From an uncultured Bacteroidales bacterium (lineage in GTDB: Bacteria > Bacteroidota > Bacteroidia > Bacteroidales > UBA932): DNA of 64,000 nt. Location: assembly GCA_944322585.1 (NCBI GenBank), contig CALUPB010000002.1, positions 192,729 through 256,728 on the forward strand, read 5' to 3'. This document shows, one piece after another, positions 28,741 to 38,509 of the stretch. Within the stretch, counting starts at the first letter, position 1; every line of letters starts with the position of its first letter. The position numbers and the translations under genes are program-made. The notes beneath the pieces were generated by a model. The model did not search any database and had not been told where the DNA came from. It saw only the letters and a list, made by a program, of their open reading frames with translations.

Positions 28741-29760
28741 ATGCAGGAAGGATTCGACCCTCACAAAATAGAGGGCAAAGATAATGAAATAGATGGAATA
28801 ATCAGACCTCAGGATCTTGAGGAATTCACAGGACAGGACAAGATCATATCCAATCTCAGGATATTCGTCAAAGCCGCCAGACTCAGGGGGGAAGCCCTTG
28901 ACCATGTCCTCTTCCACGGTCCTCCCGGTCTCGGGAAGACGACTCTCGCACATATCATAGCCAATGAACTCGGGGTGAACATGAAAGTCACATCCGGCCC
29001 GATACTCGACAAGCCCGGTGACCTTGCCGGACTGCTTACTTCGCTTGAGGAGGGAGATGTGCTTTTCATAGATGAAATCCATCGTCTGTCCCCTGTCGTG
29101 GAGGAATACCTGTATTCTGCGATGGAGGATTTCGTCATCGACATAATGATCGACAAGGGGCCGGGAGCCAGATCAGTGAGGATTTCCCTCAATCCGTTCA
29201 CCCTGGTGGGGGCCACTACAAGGAGCGGTCTGCTTACATCTCCGCTGAGGGCACGTTTCGGCATCAAGTGCGCACTTGAATATTACGACACCGATAATCT
29301 TGTATATATAGTAAAGAGGAGTGCGAGGATACTCGGCATAGGCATAGAGGAAGATGCAGCCTATGAGATTGCGCTCAGAAGCCGCGGGACGCCTCGTATA
29401 GCGAATTCCCTGCTCCGAAGGGTAAGGGATTTCGCCCAGGTGATAGGCAACGGGAACATAGACCTGAAGATAGCCAGATATGCCCTCGATGCCCTTAATA
29501 TAGACAAGCGGGGGCTCGATGCCATAGACAACAAGATACTCAGGACCATCATCACCAAGTTCAAGGGGGGACCTGTGGGGGCGAATACCATCGCGACTGC
29601 TGTGGGGGAGGATCAGGGTACTCTTGAGGAGGTCTATGAGCCGTTTCTTATTAAGGAAGGTTTCATCGTGAGGACGCCGCGCGGGCGCGAAGCTACGGAG
29701 CTGGCGTACAGGCATCTCGGGCTCGACAGAGCTGAAAGTGGTGAGAATCTTCTATTTTAA
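28741..29760 (+). CDS. ruvB: Holliday junction branch migration ATPase RuvB
   Basis: 339 residues. AAA+ motor that drives branch migration with RuvA. Walker [13 protein letters not shown] (about 60-71), Walker B DEIHRLSP (about 110), sensor [18 protein letters not shown], arginine-finger region, and a C-terminal winged helix ([26 protein letters not shown]). Length is normal. ruvA is not adjacent: it lies about 9 kb away on the other strand. Confidence 0.98.
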   Translation: MQEGFDPHKIEGKDNEIDGIIRPQDLEEFTGQDKIISNLRIFVKAARLRGEALDHVLFHGPPGLGKTTLAHIIANELGVNMKVTSGPILDKPGDLAGLLTSLEEGDVLFIDEIHRLSPVVEEYLYSAMEDFVIDIMIDKGPGARSVRISLNPFTLVGATTRSGLLTSPLRARFGIKCALEYYDTDNLVYIVKRSARILGIGIEEDAAYEIALRSRGTPRIANSLLRRVRDFAQVIGNGNIDLKIARYALDALNIDKRGLDAIDNKILRTIITKFKGGPVGANTIATAVGEDQGTLEEVYEPFLIKEGFIVRTPRGREATELAYRHLGLDRAESGENLLF

Positions 29761-29818
29761 TTGGTCGTTTGCCCAAAAATCATTAAAATTGTGCCGAAAT
29801 TTCATTAAATAATATAAA

Positions 29819-31765
29819 ATGGCCGAAAAATTAATTTCCAAGATTCCTGAGGGTCCTTTGTCTGAGAAATGGACAAAGCATAAATCTCAGCTCCGTGTTG
29901 TCAATCCGGGCAACAAAAGGAAACTCGAGATCATCGTCATAGGAACCGGACTCGGGGGAGCGTCTGCAGCTGCTTCTCTGGGTGAGCTCGGTTACAATGT
30001 GAAGGTGTTCTGTATCAGTGATTCTCCTCGTCGTGCACATTCAATTGCGGCTCAAGGAGGTATCAATGCTGCCAAGAACTACCAGAACGACAATGACTCG
30101 GTTTACCGTCTTTTCTATGAGACTATCAAGGGAGGTGACTACCGCAGCCGTGAAGCCAATGTCTACCGTCTTGCGGAAGTGAGCGGCAACATCATCGACC
30201 AGTGTGTGGCTCAGGGTGTTCCGTTTGCGAGGGAATACGGCGGAATGCTGGCCAACCGTTCTTTCGGAGGTGCGCAGGTGAGCCGTACATTCTATGCCCG
30301 CGGTCAGACAGGACAGCAGCTGCTTCTCGGAGCCTATGCCGCCCTTAACCGTCAGATAGCGGAAGGTACGGTGACAAGCTATCCTCGTCATGAGATGCTT
30401 GATATCGTCCTTATCAACGGTGAGGCCAAGGGTATAATAGCCAGGAATCTTGTTACAGGAGAAATTGAAAGATTCGGCGCACATGCAGTCGTGATAGCGT
30501 CCGGAGGATACGGAAACACGTATTTCCTCTCTACGAACGCAATGAACAGCAACGGTTCGGCCGCATGGCAGTGCTTCAAGAAAGGGGCCTATTTCGCAAA
30601 TCCTTGTTTCGCCCAGATACATCCGACCTGTATACCTGTGCACGGGGACCAGCAGTCAAAGCTGACCCTGATGTCCGAGTCGCTTCGTAACGACGGCCGT
30701 ATATGGGTGCCTAAGAAGATGGAGGATGTGATGAGACTGCGCAGGAAAGAGGTGAAGCCGTCCGATATTCCGGAGGAGGACAGGGACTATTATCTCGAGC
30801 GCCGTTATCCTGCATTCGGTAATCTCGTGCCTCGTGACGTGGCTTCACGTGCGGCCAAGGAGAGATGCGATGCAGGCTATGGCGTGAACGAGACCGGGCT
30901 TGCAGTGTTCCTCGATTTCAGTACTGCCATCAAGAGACTCGGAGTCGAAAAGATACGCGAGAGATACGGGAACTTGTTCCAGATGTATCAGAAGATTACC
31001 GATACGGACCCTTACAAGGAGCCTATGATGATATATCCGGCCATTCACTATACAATGGGAGGTCTCTGGGTCGATTACAACCTCCAGACCACAATCCCGG
31101 GACTGTATGCGATAGGGGAGGCCAACTTCAGCGACCATGGAGGAAACCGTCTCGGAGCATCCGCCCTCATGCAGGGTCTTGCAGACGGATATTTCATCCT
31201 TCCTTACACTATCGGCGACTATCTCGCAACACAGTTCAAGAATCCGAAGACCGACACCAATGCGCCTGAATTCGACGCTGCCGAGAAGGCTGTCAGAGAG
31301 AAGATAGACAGACTGATGTCCATAAAGGGTCATCATACCGTGGATGAACTCCACAAGAAGCTCGGCCATATCATGTGGGAGTATGTAGGTATGGCACGTA
31401 ACGAGGAAGGACTCAAGAAGGCTATCGAGCTTATCAGGGAGCTTCGCAAGGAATTCTGGAGCGATGTCTATGTAGCCGGTGACAAGGATAATTTCAACCA
31501 GGAGCTTGAGAAAGCCCTGCGTCTTGCCGACTTCCTTGAGATAGGTGAGCTTATGGCACGCGACGCACTTCACAGGAAAGAGTCCTGCGGCGGACATTTC
31601 CGTGAGGAGATGCAGACAGAGGACGGAGAGACCAAACGTGATGACAAGAATTTCATGTATGTCGCTGCATGGGAATACAAGGGTGCCGACGAGGAGCCGG
31701 AGCTCCATAAGGAACCTTTGGTATACGAGAATATCAAGATAGCTACCAGAAACTATAAAGACTAA
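29819..31765 (+). CDS. frdA: Fumarate reductase/succinate dehydrogenase flavoprotein subunit
   Basis: 648 residues. FAD-binding [18 protein letters not shown] (41-58), a flavinylation site [15 protein letters not shown] with the covalent His, the substrate loop HPTCIPVHG, and the active-site arginine segment [19 protein letters not shown]. This is the large-subunit type used with a membrane cytochrome b (Bacteroidota frd/sdh). It interconverts fumarate and succinate at the cytoplasmic face of the inner membrane. Only 58 bases separate it from ruvB, leaving no room for the cytochrome b gene usually found first. A weak promoter (TTG at 29761, 20 bases, TAAAATTG at 29784) is possible. Confidence 0.96.
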   Translation: MAEKLISKIPEGPLSEKWTKHKSQLRVVNPGNKRKLEIIVIGTGLGGASAAASLGELGYNVKVFCISDSPRRAHSIAAQGGINAAKNYQNDNDSVYRLFYETIKGGDYRSREANVYRLAEVSGNIIDQCVAQGVPFAREYGGMLANRSFGGAQVSRTFYARGQTGQQLLLGAYAALNRQIAEGTVTSYPRHEMLDIVLINGEAKGIIARNLVTGEIERFGAHAVVIASGGYGNTYFLSTNAMNSNGSAAWQCFKKGAYFANPCFAQIHPTCIPVHGDQQSKLTLMSESLRNDGRIWVPKKMEDVMRLRRKEVKPSDIPEEDRDYYLERRYPAFGNLVPRDVASRAAKERCDAGYGVNETGLAVFLDFSTAIKRLGVEKIRERYGNLFQMYQKITDTDPYKEPMMIYPAIHYTMGGLWVDYNLQTTIPGLYAIGEANFSDHGGNRLGASALMQGLADGYFILPYTIGDYLATQFKNPKTDTNAPEFDAAEKAVREKIDRLMSIKGHHTVDELHKKLGHIMWEYVGMARNEEGLKKAIELIRELRKEFWSDVYVAGDKDNFNQELEKALRLADFLEIGELMARDALHRKESCGGHFREEMQTEDGETKRDDKNFMYVAAWEYKGADEEPELHKEPLVYENIKIATRNYKD

Positions 31766-31770
31766 TTGAA

Positions 31771-32550
31771 ATGGATTTTACTTTGAAAGTATGGCGTCAG
31801 AAAAACGCCAAGTCAAAAGGACATTTTGAGACCTATCAGGTCAAAAACATATCCCCGGACAGTTCTTTCCTTGAGATGATGGATATTCTCAATGAGCAGC
31901 TGATACATGAGGGAATGGATCCGGTAGCTGTCGACAGAGGCTGCCAGAGCAGCGGTCCGGTATCGTTTGACCATGACTGCCGCGAGGGTATATGCGGTGC
32001 TTGTTCGCTCTATATCAACGGAAGGGCACACGGGCCTGACGATGAGGTGACTACATGCCAGCTTCATATGCGCAAGTTCAAGGACGGTGACACTATTACA
32101 GTTGAACCGTGGAGGAGCAACGGTTTTCCTGTGATAAAGGATCTCGTTGTAGACCGTAAGGCATTCGACAAGATTCTTCAGGCCGGCGGATTCATTTCAG
32201 TGGGGACAGGCGGAGTTCCTGACGGGAACACTATCCTCATCTCGCATGAGACGGCGGAAGAAAGTATGGACGGAGCTGCATGTATCGGTTGCGGTGCATG
32301 TGTAGCTACATGCAAGAACGGATCTGCAATGTTGTTTGTGGCTGCCCGTGTAAGTTCTCTGGCCCTTCTTCCTCAGGGTAGGGTAGAGGCTGCCAAGAGG
32401 GCAAAGGCTATGGTTGCGAAGATGGACGAACTCGGTTTCGGTTCCTGCACCAACACCCGTGCCTGCGAAATGGAGTGTCCTAAGCATGTTACGGTTTCGC
32501 ATATAGCCCGCCTCAACCGTGAGTTCCTCTGTGCAAAGTTCAAGGACTGA
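31771..32550 (+). CDS. frdB: Fumarate reductase/succinate dehydrogenase iron-sulfur subunit
   Basis: 259 residues. An N-terminal plant-type [2Fe-2S] domain ([20 protein letters not shown], then TTCQLH) is followed by a C-terminal dicluster part: [31 protein letters not shown]. It carries electrons between the flavoprotein and the quinone site. The gene starts 5 bases after frdA stops and is followed by a terminator at 32628-32658. No membrane-anchor gene follows it. Confidence 0.96.
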   Translation: MDFTLKVWRQKNAKSKGHFETYQVKNISPDSSFLEMMDILNEQLIHEGMDPVAVDRGCQSSGPVSFDHDCREGICGACSLYINGRAHGPDDEVTTCQLHMRKFKDGDTITVEPWRSNGFPVIKDLVVDRKAFDKILQAGGFISVGTGGVPDGNTILISHETAEESMDGAACIGCGACVATCKNGSAMLFVAARVSSLALLPQGRVEAAKRAKAMVAKMDELGFGSCTNTRACEMECPKHVTVSHIARLNREFLCAKFKD

Positions 32551-32627
32551 TGATATTGTCGGTTTGAATATTGCTGGGGATATTCTGTTAAAATTTTCTT
32601 GACGGAAATTCATTCTTGATGTTATAG

Positions 32628-32658
32628 ATTCCGTTTCTGGTATATTCGGAAACGGAAT
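32628..32658 (+). terminator. Intrinsic terminator after frdB
   Basis: A perfect 10-bp stem ATTCCGTTTC (32628-32637) / GAAACGGAAT (32649-32658), followed by TTTTCTTAT. It ends the frdAB transcript. The remaining bases to the end of hflX at 32791 are AT-rich and show no gene. Confidence 0.8.
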
Positions 32659-32790
32659 TTTCTTATAAAATACCTTTAAATTATAGAAAATATGAAAAAA
32701 TATTGTTTTTAATACCTTTTTTTCGTCAATAAGTGTTCTTGTAGCACGTTCAAGGCATATTAGTAGTCTGCATCGGTAAAAGTGCAGGTA

Positions 32791-34014
32791 TTACCACAGG
32801 AAATTATTGAATGGGTAGCGTCCGGCATGGATTTCTGCGACCATTTTGTAGAGGTCGGAGCGCAGTTTGTCTATGCCGGTTTTGTTTTTTGCAGAGATGA
32901 ATATGCACGGGGTGTTTTCCTTGGCGATCCAGCTGTGCTTGAATTCATCGAGGGTGTAGTTTTCAGGCCGTTTAGGCTCTAAGGAGAACTCATCGTATTC
33001 TTCGTAGCGGTAAGCATCGATTTTGTTGAAAACGACGAAAATAGGCTTGTTTATGGCGTTTATGTCCCTTAATGTTTCCTCTACTACCCTTATGTGTTCT
33101 TCGAAGTTGGGATGTGAAATGTCCACAACGTGCATGAGTATGTCGGCCTCACGTACTTCGTCCAAGGTGCTCTTGAATGCTTCTACGAGCTGTGTAGGAA
33201 GTTTGCGTATGAACCCTACCGTATCACTCAGAAGAAACGGCACATTTTCTATCACCACTTTTCTGACCGTGGTATCAAGTGTGGCGAACAGCTTGTTTTC
33301 AGCGAATACATCGCTCTTTGCAAGCAGGTTCATCAGTGTACTTTTACCCACATTGGTGTAGCCTACGAGGGATATTCTCACCAAAGAGCCCCTGTTACCC
33401 CTCTGTGAAGCCATCTGTCTGTCCACTTTCTGCAACTGCTCTTTCAGTTTAGATATCTTGCCCTGTATGATACGGCGGTCTGTCTCTATCTGTGTCTCAC
33501 CGGGGCCCCTCATTCCTATACCGCCCTTCTGTCTTTCGAGATGTGTCCACATTCGTGTCAGTCTTGGCAGAAGGTACTGGTATTGGGCAAGTTCCACCTG
33601 CATTTTTGCATATGCGGTCTTTGCTCTCTGTGCGAAAATGTCGAGGATGAGATTGGTCCTGTCGAGGATTCTGATCTGTAGTTCCCTTTCTATGTTCCGG
33701 AGCTGGGTGGGGGAGAGTTCATCGTCGAAAATGACAACGTCAGTTTCATTTTCTGCTATATAATCCTTTATTTCCTGCAGTTTTCCGCTTCTGATATAGG
33801 TTCTCGTGTCAGGTTTGTCCACTTTCTGTATGAATTTTTTCGTGCCGGTCGCTCCTGCCGTCTCTGCGAGGAACTCCAGTTCGTCCAGATATTCCATTAT
33901 CTGTCTCTCGTCATCTCCCTGTTTGATGACTCCTACGAATATTGCTTTCTCCACGTATTTCTCTTCTATCCTTGGCATCTTTATATCGTCTTTATCCGCC
34001 GTTATCGGCAGCAT
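32791..34014 (-). CDS. hflX: Ribosome-associated GTPase HflX
   Basis: 407 residues from ATG 34014; a second start at 33978 (MPRIEEKYVEKAIF) fits the usual family N-terminus better. HflX domain with FDDELSPTQLRNIERELQIRILDR, the glycine-rich linker GGIGMRGPGETQIETDRR, then the GTPase: G1 GYTNVGKST, G3 DTVGFI, G4 NKID. HflX splits or rescues stalled ribosomes. It is encoded 123 bases downstream of tonB, separated by a terminator. Confidence 0.96.
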   Translation of the reverse strand: MLPITADKDDIKMPRIEEKYVEKAIFVGVIKQGDDERQIMEYLDELEFLAETAGATGTKKFIQKVDKPDTRTYIRSGKLQEIKDYIAENETDVVIFDDELSPTQLRNIERELQIRILDRTNLILDIFAQRAKTAYAKMQVELAQYQYLLPRLTRMWTHLERQKGGIGMRGPGETQIETDRRIIQGKISKLKEQLQKVDRQMASQRGNRGSLVRISLVGYTNVGKSTLMNLLAKSDVFAENKLFATLDTTVRKVVIENVPFLLSDTVGFIRKLPTQLVEAFKSTLDEVREADILMHVVDISHPNFEEHIRVVEETLRDINAINKPIFVVFNKIDAYRYEEYDEFSLEPKRPENYTLDEFKHSWIAKENTPCIFISAKNKTGIDKLRSDLYKMVAEIHAGRYPFNNFLW

Positions 34015-34087
34015 TTTTCTGTTTTCAGTCGGGTTGCGAAATCTTCTTAGGTTTCGTAAATCAGGATATCCATTATAGTTATAAAAT

Positions 34088-34118
34088 AAAGGGAACAGCC
34101 AATGTGACCGTTCCCTTT
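34088..34118 (-). terminator. Intrinsic terminator after tonB
   Basis: A 9-bp stem AAAGGGAAC (34088-34096) / GTTCCCTTT (34110-34118), followed on the minus strand by TTTATTTTAT. It separates tonB from hflX. Confidence 0.75.
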
Positions 34119-34137
34119 ACAGTTTCTGAAAGTCCGG

Positions 34138-34833
34138 CTATCGGAGCTGGAATATAACAGGGAATGTGTAGGTTACCTTTACCGCACGATCCCTCTGCTT
34201 TCCAGGAGTCCATTTAGGAGACATCGATACGACCCTGACTGCTTCCTGATCAAGGGATGAATCCACTCCGCGGAGAACTTTCACATCTGAGACGGTACCG
34301 TCTGTATTCACTGTAAACTGCAGTGTAACTCGTCCCTGTACACCGTTTTCCTTTGCGATTTCAGGATAAACCAGTCTCTGGTTCACCCATTTCGAGAATT
34401 CATTGGCATCACCTCCCATGAATGAAGGTTTCTCTTCCACGAGCTGGAAAGGAATGGCTTCCTCTTCAATGACTTCTGTTCCTACTCCCTCAACATAGTC
34501 CATAATCTCGACACCCATGTTGACATCGTCCTCAAGATTGATGAACATGTCATCATCGACCATTATATCATCGTCCACGATTTCTATCTGGTCTGAAAGG
34601 ACAGGAATCTTAGGCGCGGATGCAGGTGGCGGTGGGGGAGTCTCCTGTGTGATAGGTACCATTTCCTCTACTTCCACAACCTGGGTGGTATCTTCAAGAA
34701 CAGCTACTGTCTTTTCCCTCGAACCCCATTCGAAGGCTACGAGAACAACAGCAAGAGAAATCACGAGCCCGATCTCTGTAAAGAGGAGCTTCTTGTTCTC
34801 AAGGTTAGCCTTTTCTGACTTTTTGATTTCCAT
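34138..34833 (-). CDS. tonB: TonB family energy transducer
   Basis: 231 residues. One membrane segment near the N-terminus (LLFTEIGLVISLAVVLVAFEWG), a short proline stretch (TQETPPPPPASAPKIP), a very acidic linker (VDDDIMVDDDMFINLEDDVN), and a TonB C-terminal domain (WVNQRLVYPEIAKENGVQGRVTLQFTVNTDG to VTYTFPVIFQLR). TonB passes proton-motive energy from ExbBD to outer-membrane receptors such as the SusC proteins here; exbB and exbD are not in this window. A complete promoter lies just upstream. Confidence 0.93.
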   Translation of the reverse strand: MEIKKSEKANLENKKLLFTEIGLVISLAVVLVAFEWGSREKTVAVLEDTTQVVEVEEMVPITQETPPPPPASAPKIPVLSDQIEIVDDDIMVDDDMFINLEDDVNMGVEIMDYVEGVGTEVIEEEAIPFQLVEEKPSFMGGDANEFSKWVNQRLVYPEIAKENGVQGRVTLQFTVNTDGTVSDVKVLRGVDSSLDQEAVRVVSMSPKWTPGKQRDRAVKVTYTFPVIFQLR

Positions 34834-34865
34834 ATCTGATATGTTTTATATTCGCATTCGTCTTT

Positions 34866-34896
34866 CAAAGGTAGAAATAATTATTTTTATTTCAAA
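34866..34896 (-). promoter_or_regulatory. tonB promoter (-33/-7)
   Basis: On the minus strand: TTTG (34893-34896), 19 bases, TACCTTTG (34866-34873). This is a full match to the Bacteroidota housekeeping promoter, 32 bases before the tonB ATG. Confidence 0.8.
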
Positions 34897-34922
34897 CTTT
34901 TTGTGCGTTAGTCGTTTTAATT

Positions 34923-34954
34923 TTTGTCATTTTGAATTTTATGGGATATTTTTG
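34923..34954 (+). promoter_or_regulatory. ybeY promoter (-33/-7)
   Basis: TTTG (34923-34926), 20 bases, TATTTTTG (34947-34954), 26 bases before the ybeY ATG. It is divergent from the tonB promoter. Confidence 0.75.
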
Positions 34955-34980
34955 GGGTCTGTTTTAGAGATTTTGCAGAC

Positions 34981-35403
34981 ATGGTTTCATATTTTTTCCA
35001 GGATACGGATTTTATTTTTAAGGAAAAGAGATTCAATAGTCTCTGGCTTAAGACGGTTGCAGAGAGCGAGGTCCGTAGGTTAGGGAATATATCTGTAATA
35101 TTCTGTTCCGACAATTATATACTTGATGTGAACAGGAAGTATCTGCAGCATGATTACTTTACCGATATAATAACTTTCGATTACTGTGAGGGTGATATCC
35201 TGTCGGGTGATCTTTTCATAAGTGTAGACAGCGTGAAGGAAAATGCCGCTGAATACGGGACTTCTTTCAAGGACGAGCTGAACAGGGTAATTGTACACGG
35301 TCTGCTTCATCTCATAGGTTATGATGACCATACCGAAGATGATGTCAGAACAATGCGGTCCAAGGAGGACTACTATCTTGATTTAAGGGAACATTTGAGA
35401 TAA
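34981..35403 (+). CDS. ybeY: Endoribonuclease YbeY, rRNA maturation factor
   Basis: 140 residues. The zinc site is VHGLLHLIGYDDHTEDD at about 104-120: three His in the HGxLHLxGYDH pattern. Upstream NRKYLQHDYFTDIITFDY is typical. YbeY trims the 3' end of 16S rRNA and takes part in ribosome quality control. mnmG follows 63 bases later on the same strand. Confidence 0.95.
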   Translation: MVSYFFQDTDFIFKEKRFNSLWLKTVAESEVRRLGNISVIFCSDNYILDVNRKYLQHDYFTDIITFDYCEGDILSGDLFISVDSVKENAAEYGTSFKDELNRVIVHGLLHLIGYDDHTEDDVRTMRSKEDYYLDLREHLR

Positions 35404-35466
35404 CATCTTTTTGGCTTTCGCTTTACGGAAGACCTTTATGAATTTACGAAACGTGAGACAGAGACA

Positions 35467-37527
35467 ATGGTTGTGAAATATGATGTTATAGTTGTCGGAG
35501 GCGGCCATGCCGGATGCGAAGCGGCTATGGCGGCTGCCAACATGGGTTCTTCGGTTCTTCTGATAACGATGGATATGACACGGTTTGCACAGATGTCCTG
35601 CAATCCGGCAATCGGGGGAATTGCGAAGGGACAGATAGTCCGTGAGATTGATGCGCTTGGAGGTTATACCGGTATCGTGACCGATTCCTCGACGCTTCAG
35701 TTCCGGATGCTGAACAGGTCGAAAGGTCCTGCAATGTGGAGTCCGCGGGCCCAGTGTGATAAAATGATATTTTCTCAAAACTGGAGAAAAATACTTGAAA
35801 ATAATTGTAAATTAGATATTTATCAGGATACAGCCACGTCTTTTCTTTTTGATGGCTGCAAAATTTCGGGAGTCTGTACAAGAACGGGAGCTACGTTCAA
35901 ATCTCAGACGGTTATCCTGACGGCCGGAACGTTTCTGGACGGTCGGCTTTTTATAGGAAGGAATTCTTTCGAAGGCGGAAGGATAGGGGAGATGTCCTCA
36001 TACGGTTTGACGGAACAGTTGGTAGGGATGGGAATCATGACAGGAAGAATGAAGACCGGCACTCCGCCGAGGATTGACATTTCTTCTGTGGATACATCTT
36101 CTCTTGTCAGACAGGAAGGGGATCCGGTTCCTTCAAAATTCTCGTATCTTCCGTACCTTTCATCTGCACAGGCTTCCTGTCGGCAGATGCCGTGTTTTAT
36201 AGTACATACAAATCCTGAAGTTCATGAAATCCTCAGAAGCGGCTTCAGTGATTCTCCTTTGTTTTCAGGGATGATTACCGGTATCGGGCCCCGGTATTGT
36301 CCGAGTATTGAGGATAAGCTGAGGACTTTTGCAGACAAGGATTCCCACCAGCTGTTTCTGGAACCGGAAGGGAAAAACACAAACGAATATTACCTCCAGG
36401 GCTTTTCTTCCTCTTTGCCTTTGCAGGTTCAGATTGATGCCCTGCATGCTATACCCGGATTTGAAAAAGTCAGAATATTCCGTCCGGCGTATGCAGTGGA
36501 ATATGATTATTTCGATCCTACACAACTGAAGCCTACGCTTGAGTCAAAGACAGTGGAAGGTCTTTTCCTTGCAGGGCAGATCAACGGAACGACAGGATAT
36601 GAGGAGGCAGCCGCCCAGGGAATTATGGCGGGGATAAACGCGCACCTTATGGTTACAGGCAAACCGGAGTTTGTTCTCAAGAGGGACCAGGCTTATATCG
36701 GAGTGCTGATAGACGATCTGATTACCAAGGGTGTTGATGAACCGTACAGGATGTTTACATCAAGGGCAGAATACCGGATATTGTTAAGACAGGACAATGC
36801 CGATTTCAGGTTGACTTCTCTCTCGCATTCCATTGGTCTGGCAGATGAACGCAGGTATGCCTATACCATGAAAAAATATGAGACGGCAGAAAAATTGAAT
36901 TCGTTTTTCTCGGAAGTCTCGCTTAAACCGGAGCAGGTTAATTGTTACCTTTCTTCAGTCGGAACATCAGAGATAGATTCACGCAGGAAAGTGAACGATC
37001 TTGTCTCAAGACCACAGGTGTCGTTAAAGGATATTTCTAAATATGTTCCACGTGGAACATATTCAAGATTCGGGTTTGAGTCAGGTGAAGAATTTTCTCC
37101 ATGTGACTGTTTTGAAGGATATGTAGTAGAAGCGACTGTGCCGGATGGAGATAAATTTTGTGTCAGTCCGGAGAATTCCGAAAACGCATCCGTCCGGAAA
37201 AAGGTTGTAAACATTGACGGTCTGGAATTCTTCTGTGATGATGACAGGATTACGACGAATTATACCGATGAATTGATGGAGGCTACGGAAATATCTATAA
37301 AATATAAAGGATATATAGAAAGGGAACAGAGAATAGCGGACAAAATTATGCGTCTGGAAAATTTGACTATCCCTTCCGGTTTTGATTTTGACAAGGTTTC
37401 AGGTCTTTCTATTGAATGCCGCCAGAAATTGAAGAAATATTCACCGGGAACAATCGCTCAGGCTTCGAGAATATCGGGGGTTTCACCGGCAGACATATCG
37501 ATACTTCTTGTTTATTTTGGTCGCTAA
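35467..37527 (+). CDS. mnmG: tRNA uridine-5-carboxymethylaminomethyl modification enzyme MnmG (GidA), with insertion
   Basis: 686 residues against the usual 620-630. FAD-binding [19 protein letters not shown] at the N-terminus, [72 protein letters not shown] and the C-terminal helical domain ending [18 protein letters not shown]. With MnmE it modifies U34 of several tRNAs. The extra length is mostly about 60-70 residues at about 526-596, between [12 protein letters not shown] and [21 protein letters not shown] judged this against family layout from memory. The insertion starts exactly where a perfect parS site is encoded (VPRGTY). Confidence 0.95.
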   Translation: MVVKYDVIVVGGGHAGCEAAMAAANMGSSVLLITMDMTRFAQMSCNPAIGGIAKGQIVREIDALGGYTGIVTDSSTLQFRMLNRSKGPAMWSPRAQCDKMIFSQNWRKILENNCKLDIYQDTATSFLFDGCKISGVCTRTGATFKSQTVILTAGTFLDGRLFIGRNSFEGGRIGEMSSYGLTEQLVGMGIMTGRMKTGTPPRIDISSVDTSSLVRQEGDPVPSKFSYLPYLSSAQASCRQMPCFIVHTNPEVHEILRSGFSDSPLFSGMITGIGPRYCPSIEDKLRTFADKDSHQLFLEPEGKNTNEYYLQGFSSSLPLQVQIDALHAIPGFEKVRIFRPAYAVEYDYFDPTQLKPTLESKTVEGLFLAGQINGTTGYEEAAAQGIMAGINAHLMVTGKPEFVLKRDQAYIGVLIDDLITKGVDEPYRMFTSRAEYRILLRQDNADFRLTSLSHSIGLADERRYAYTMKKYETAEKLNSFFSEVSLKPEQVNCYLSSVGTSEIDSRRKVNDLVSRPQVSLKDISKYVPRGTYSRFGFESGEEFSPCDCFEGYVVEATVPDGDKFCVSPENSENASVRKKVVNIDGLEFFCDDDRITTNYTDELMEATEISIKYKGYIEREQRIADKIMRLENLTIPSGFDFDKVSGLSIECRQKLKKYSPGTIAQASRISGVSPADISILLVYFGR
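37044..37059. promoter_or_regulatory. parS site (ParB binding), perfect palindrome inside mnmG
   Basis: TGTTCCACGTGGAACA is a perfect 16-bp palindrome matching the chromosomal parS consensus TGTTNCACGTGNAACA bound by ParB/Spo0J. It is read as VPRGT within the MnmG insertion. Sites of this kind cluster near the replication origin. Confidence 0.88.
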
Positions 37528-37530
37528 AAG

Positions 37531-37546
37531 TGTTCCACGTGGAACA
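37531..37546. promoter_or_regulatory. parS site (ParB binding), perfect palindrome after mnmG
   Basis: A second identical TGTTCCACGTGGAACA, three bases after the mnmG stop and one base before the stop of the Nudix remnant on the other strand. It is 487 bp from the first copy. Confidence 0.9.
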
Positions 37547-37547
37547 C

Positions 37548-37748
37548 TTATTCGAATAGAACCTTCCAGTTCGGATCTTCCGCTGCTCTGAAACACATCC
37601 TGACCTGTTCTTCGTTGTTTTTCTCTTCAGCTGAAATTTCACGTATGCGTGCAAACCGTTCGAGGTCGAAGGGATCTTTTGAATATGTCAGTCCTGCCTG
37701 GGCGATGAATTGTAGTTCTTTTGCTCAATCAAGCCATTTGTTTTCCAT
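37548..37748 (-). pseudogene. Nudix hydrolase N-terminal domain remnant with in-frame UGA
   Basis: The minus strand from ATG 37748 reads MENKWLD, then TGA (37725-37727), then AKELQFIAQAGLTYSKDPFD and LERFARIREISAEEKNN, ending WKVLFE and TAA at 37548. This matches the small helical domain found before the catalytic part of one Nudix hydrolase group, where WLDWAKELQ is expected: the TGA replaces a tryptophan TGG. After about 45 residues the similarity ends and no Nudix box follows. It looks like a truncated gene with a nonsense mutation. UGA is a normal stop elsewhere here (for example frdB), so recoding is unlikely. Confidence 0.65.
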
Positions 37749-37820
37749 TTTATGTTTGTTGTGTTATCCTGTCCTTGGAAATGCCGGTATATCTTTTATG
37801 GATGGAAATATGAGTCAGGC

Positions 37821-38408
37821 TTATAGTTTTTTGAGAGCAAGCTTTATTATCTGTTCTATATTGGCTCCCGGTTCCTCTTTCAGCACTGCCGAGATTGCCT
37901 TGTTGACATTTGCCTTTGTGAATCCGAGCAGTACGAGAGCGGTGGCGGCTTCTTCCGCTATGGCATTTGTGCCGGCAGAGAACAAGGCTGATGTGCTGCT
38001 TCCGGTCCCTTTGACGACCTTGTCCTTGAGTTCGAGTATGAGTCTCTGAGCTGTTTTGAGGCCTATTCCTTTTACGCTTTTTATCCTGTTTATGTCTTCG
38101 GAAATGATGGCGTTCCTTATTTCATCGGAAGACAGGGAAGAAAGCATCATCTGCGCTGTAGACACTCCTATGCCGCTTACTCCTATGAGTAGCCGGAAAA
38201 GTTCCCTTTCTTCTTTGCCGGAAAAGCCATAGAATTGTTCGTCATCTTCGCGGAGATAGTGGTGTATATAGACAGTTGCTTCGGACTTATGTTCCAGAGC
38301 GGAGAACGTCTGAAGTGAAATCTGTATCATATAACCTATACCGCAGCATTCAACGACCGTATATGTCGGTGTGAGCTCGATTATTTTCCCTTTGATGTAG
38401 TCTATCAT
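37821..38408 (-). CDS. ruvA: Holliday junction DNA helicase RuvA
   Basis: 195 residues from ATG 38408 (MIDYIKGKIIEL). The frame is open to 38504, but this start matches the family and sits 21 bases after a -7 box. OB-fold N-terminal domain, helix-hairpin-helix pair (LLIGVSGIGVSTAQMML, IKSVKGIGLKTAQRLILEL), and a C-terminal three-helix domain (EEAATALVLLGFTKANVNKAI) that binds RuvB. It targets RuvB to four-way junctions. It is divergent from sufS. Confidence 0.97.
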   Translation of the reverse strand: MIDYIKGKIIELTPTYTVVECCGIGYMIQISLQTFSALEHKSEATVYIHHYLREDDEQFYGFSGKEERELFRLLIGVSGIGVSTAQMMLSSLSSDEIRNAIISEDINRIKSVKGIGLKTAQRLILELKDKVVKGTGSSTSALFSAGTNAIAEEAATALVLLGFTKANVNKAISAVLKEEPGANIEQIIKLALKKL

Positions 38409-38429
38409 GTCCTTTGATGAAATTTTCCT

Positions 38430-38457
38430 CAAAAATAGTAAAAAGTTACTAAATTTG
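38430..38457. promoter_or_regulatory. Divergent -7 boxes for ruvA and sufS
   Basis: TATTTTTG on the minus strand (38430-38437) lies 21 bases before ruvA. TAAATTTG on the plus strand (38450-38457) lies 52 bases before sufS. The two promoters would overlap. Neither shows a clear TTTG at the right distance. Confidence 0.5.
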
Positions 38458-38509
38458 CGGGCTTGGAGGGTTTCCGCTGAAGGTGCGGGAGCCGGATGGT
38501 TCAAGTATT

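Noticed and set aside
37725-37727. UGA read as tryptophan or selenocysteine
   Set aside because: Other genes in the window use TGA as stop (for example frdB), and the remnant lacks the rest of the Nudix protein, so loss of function is simpler.
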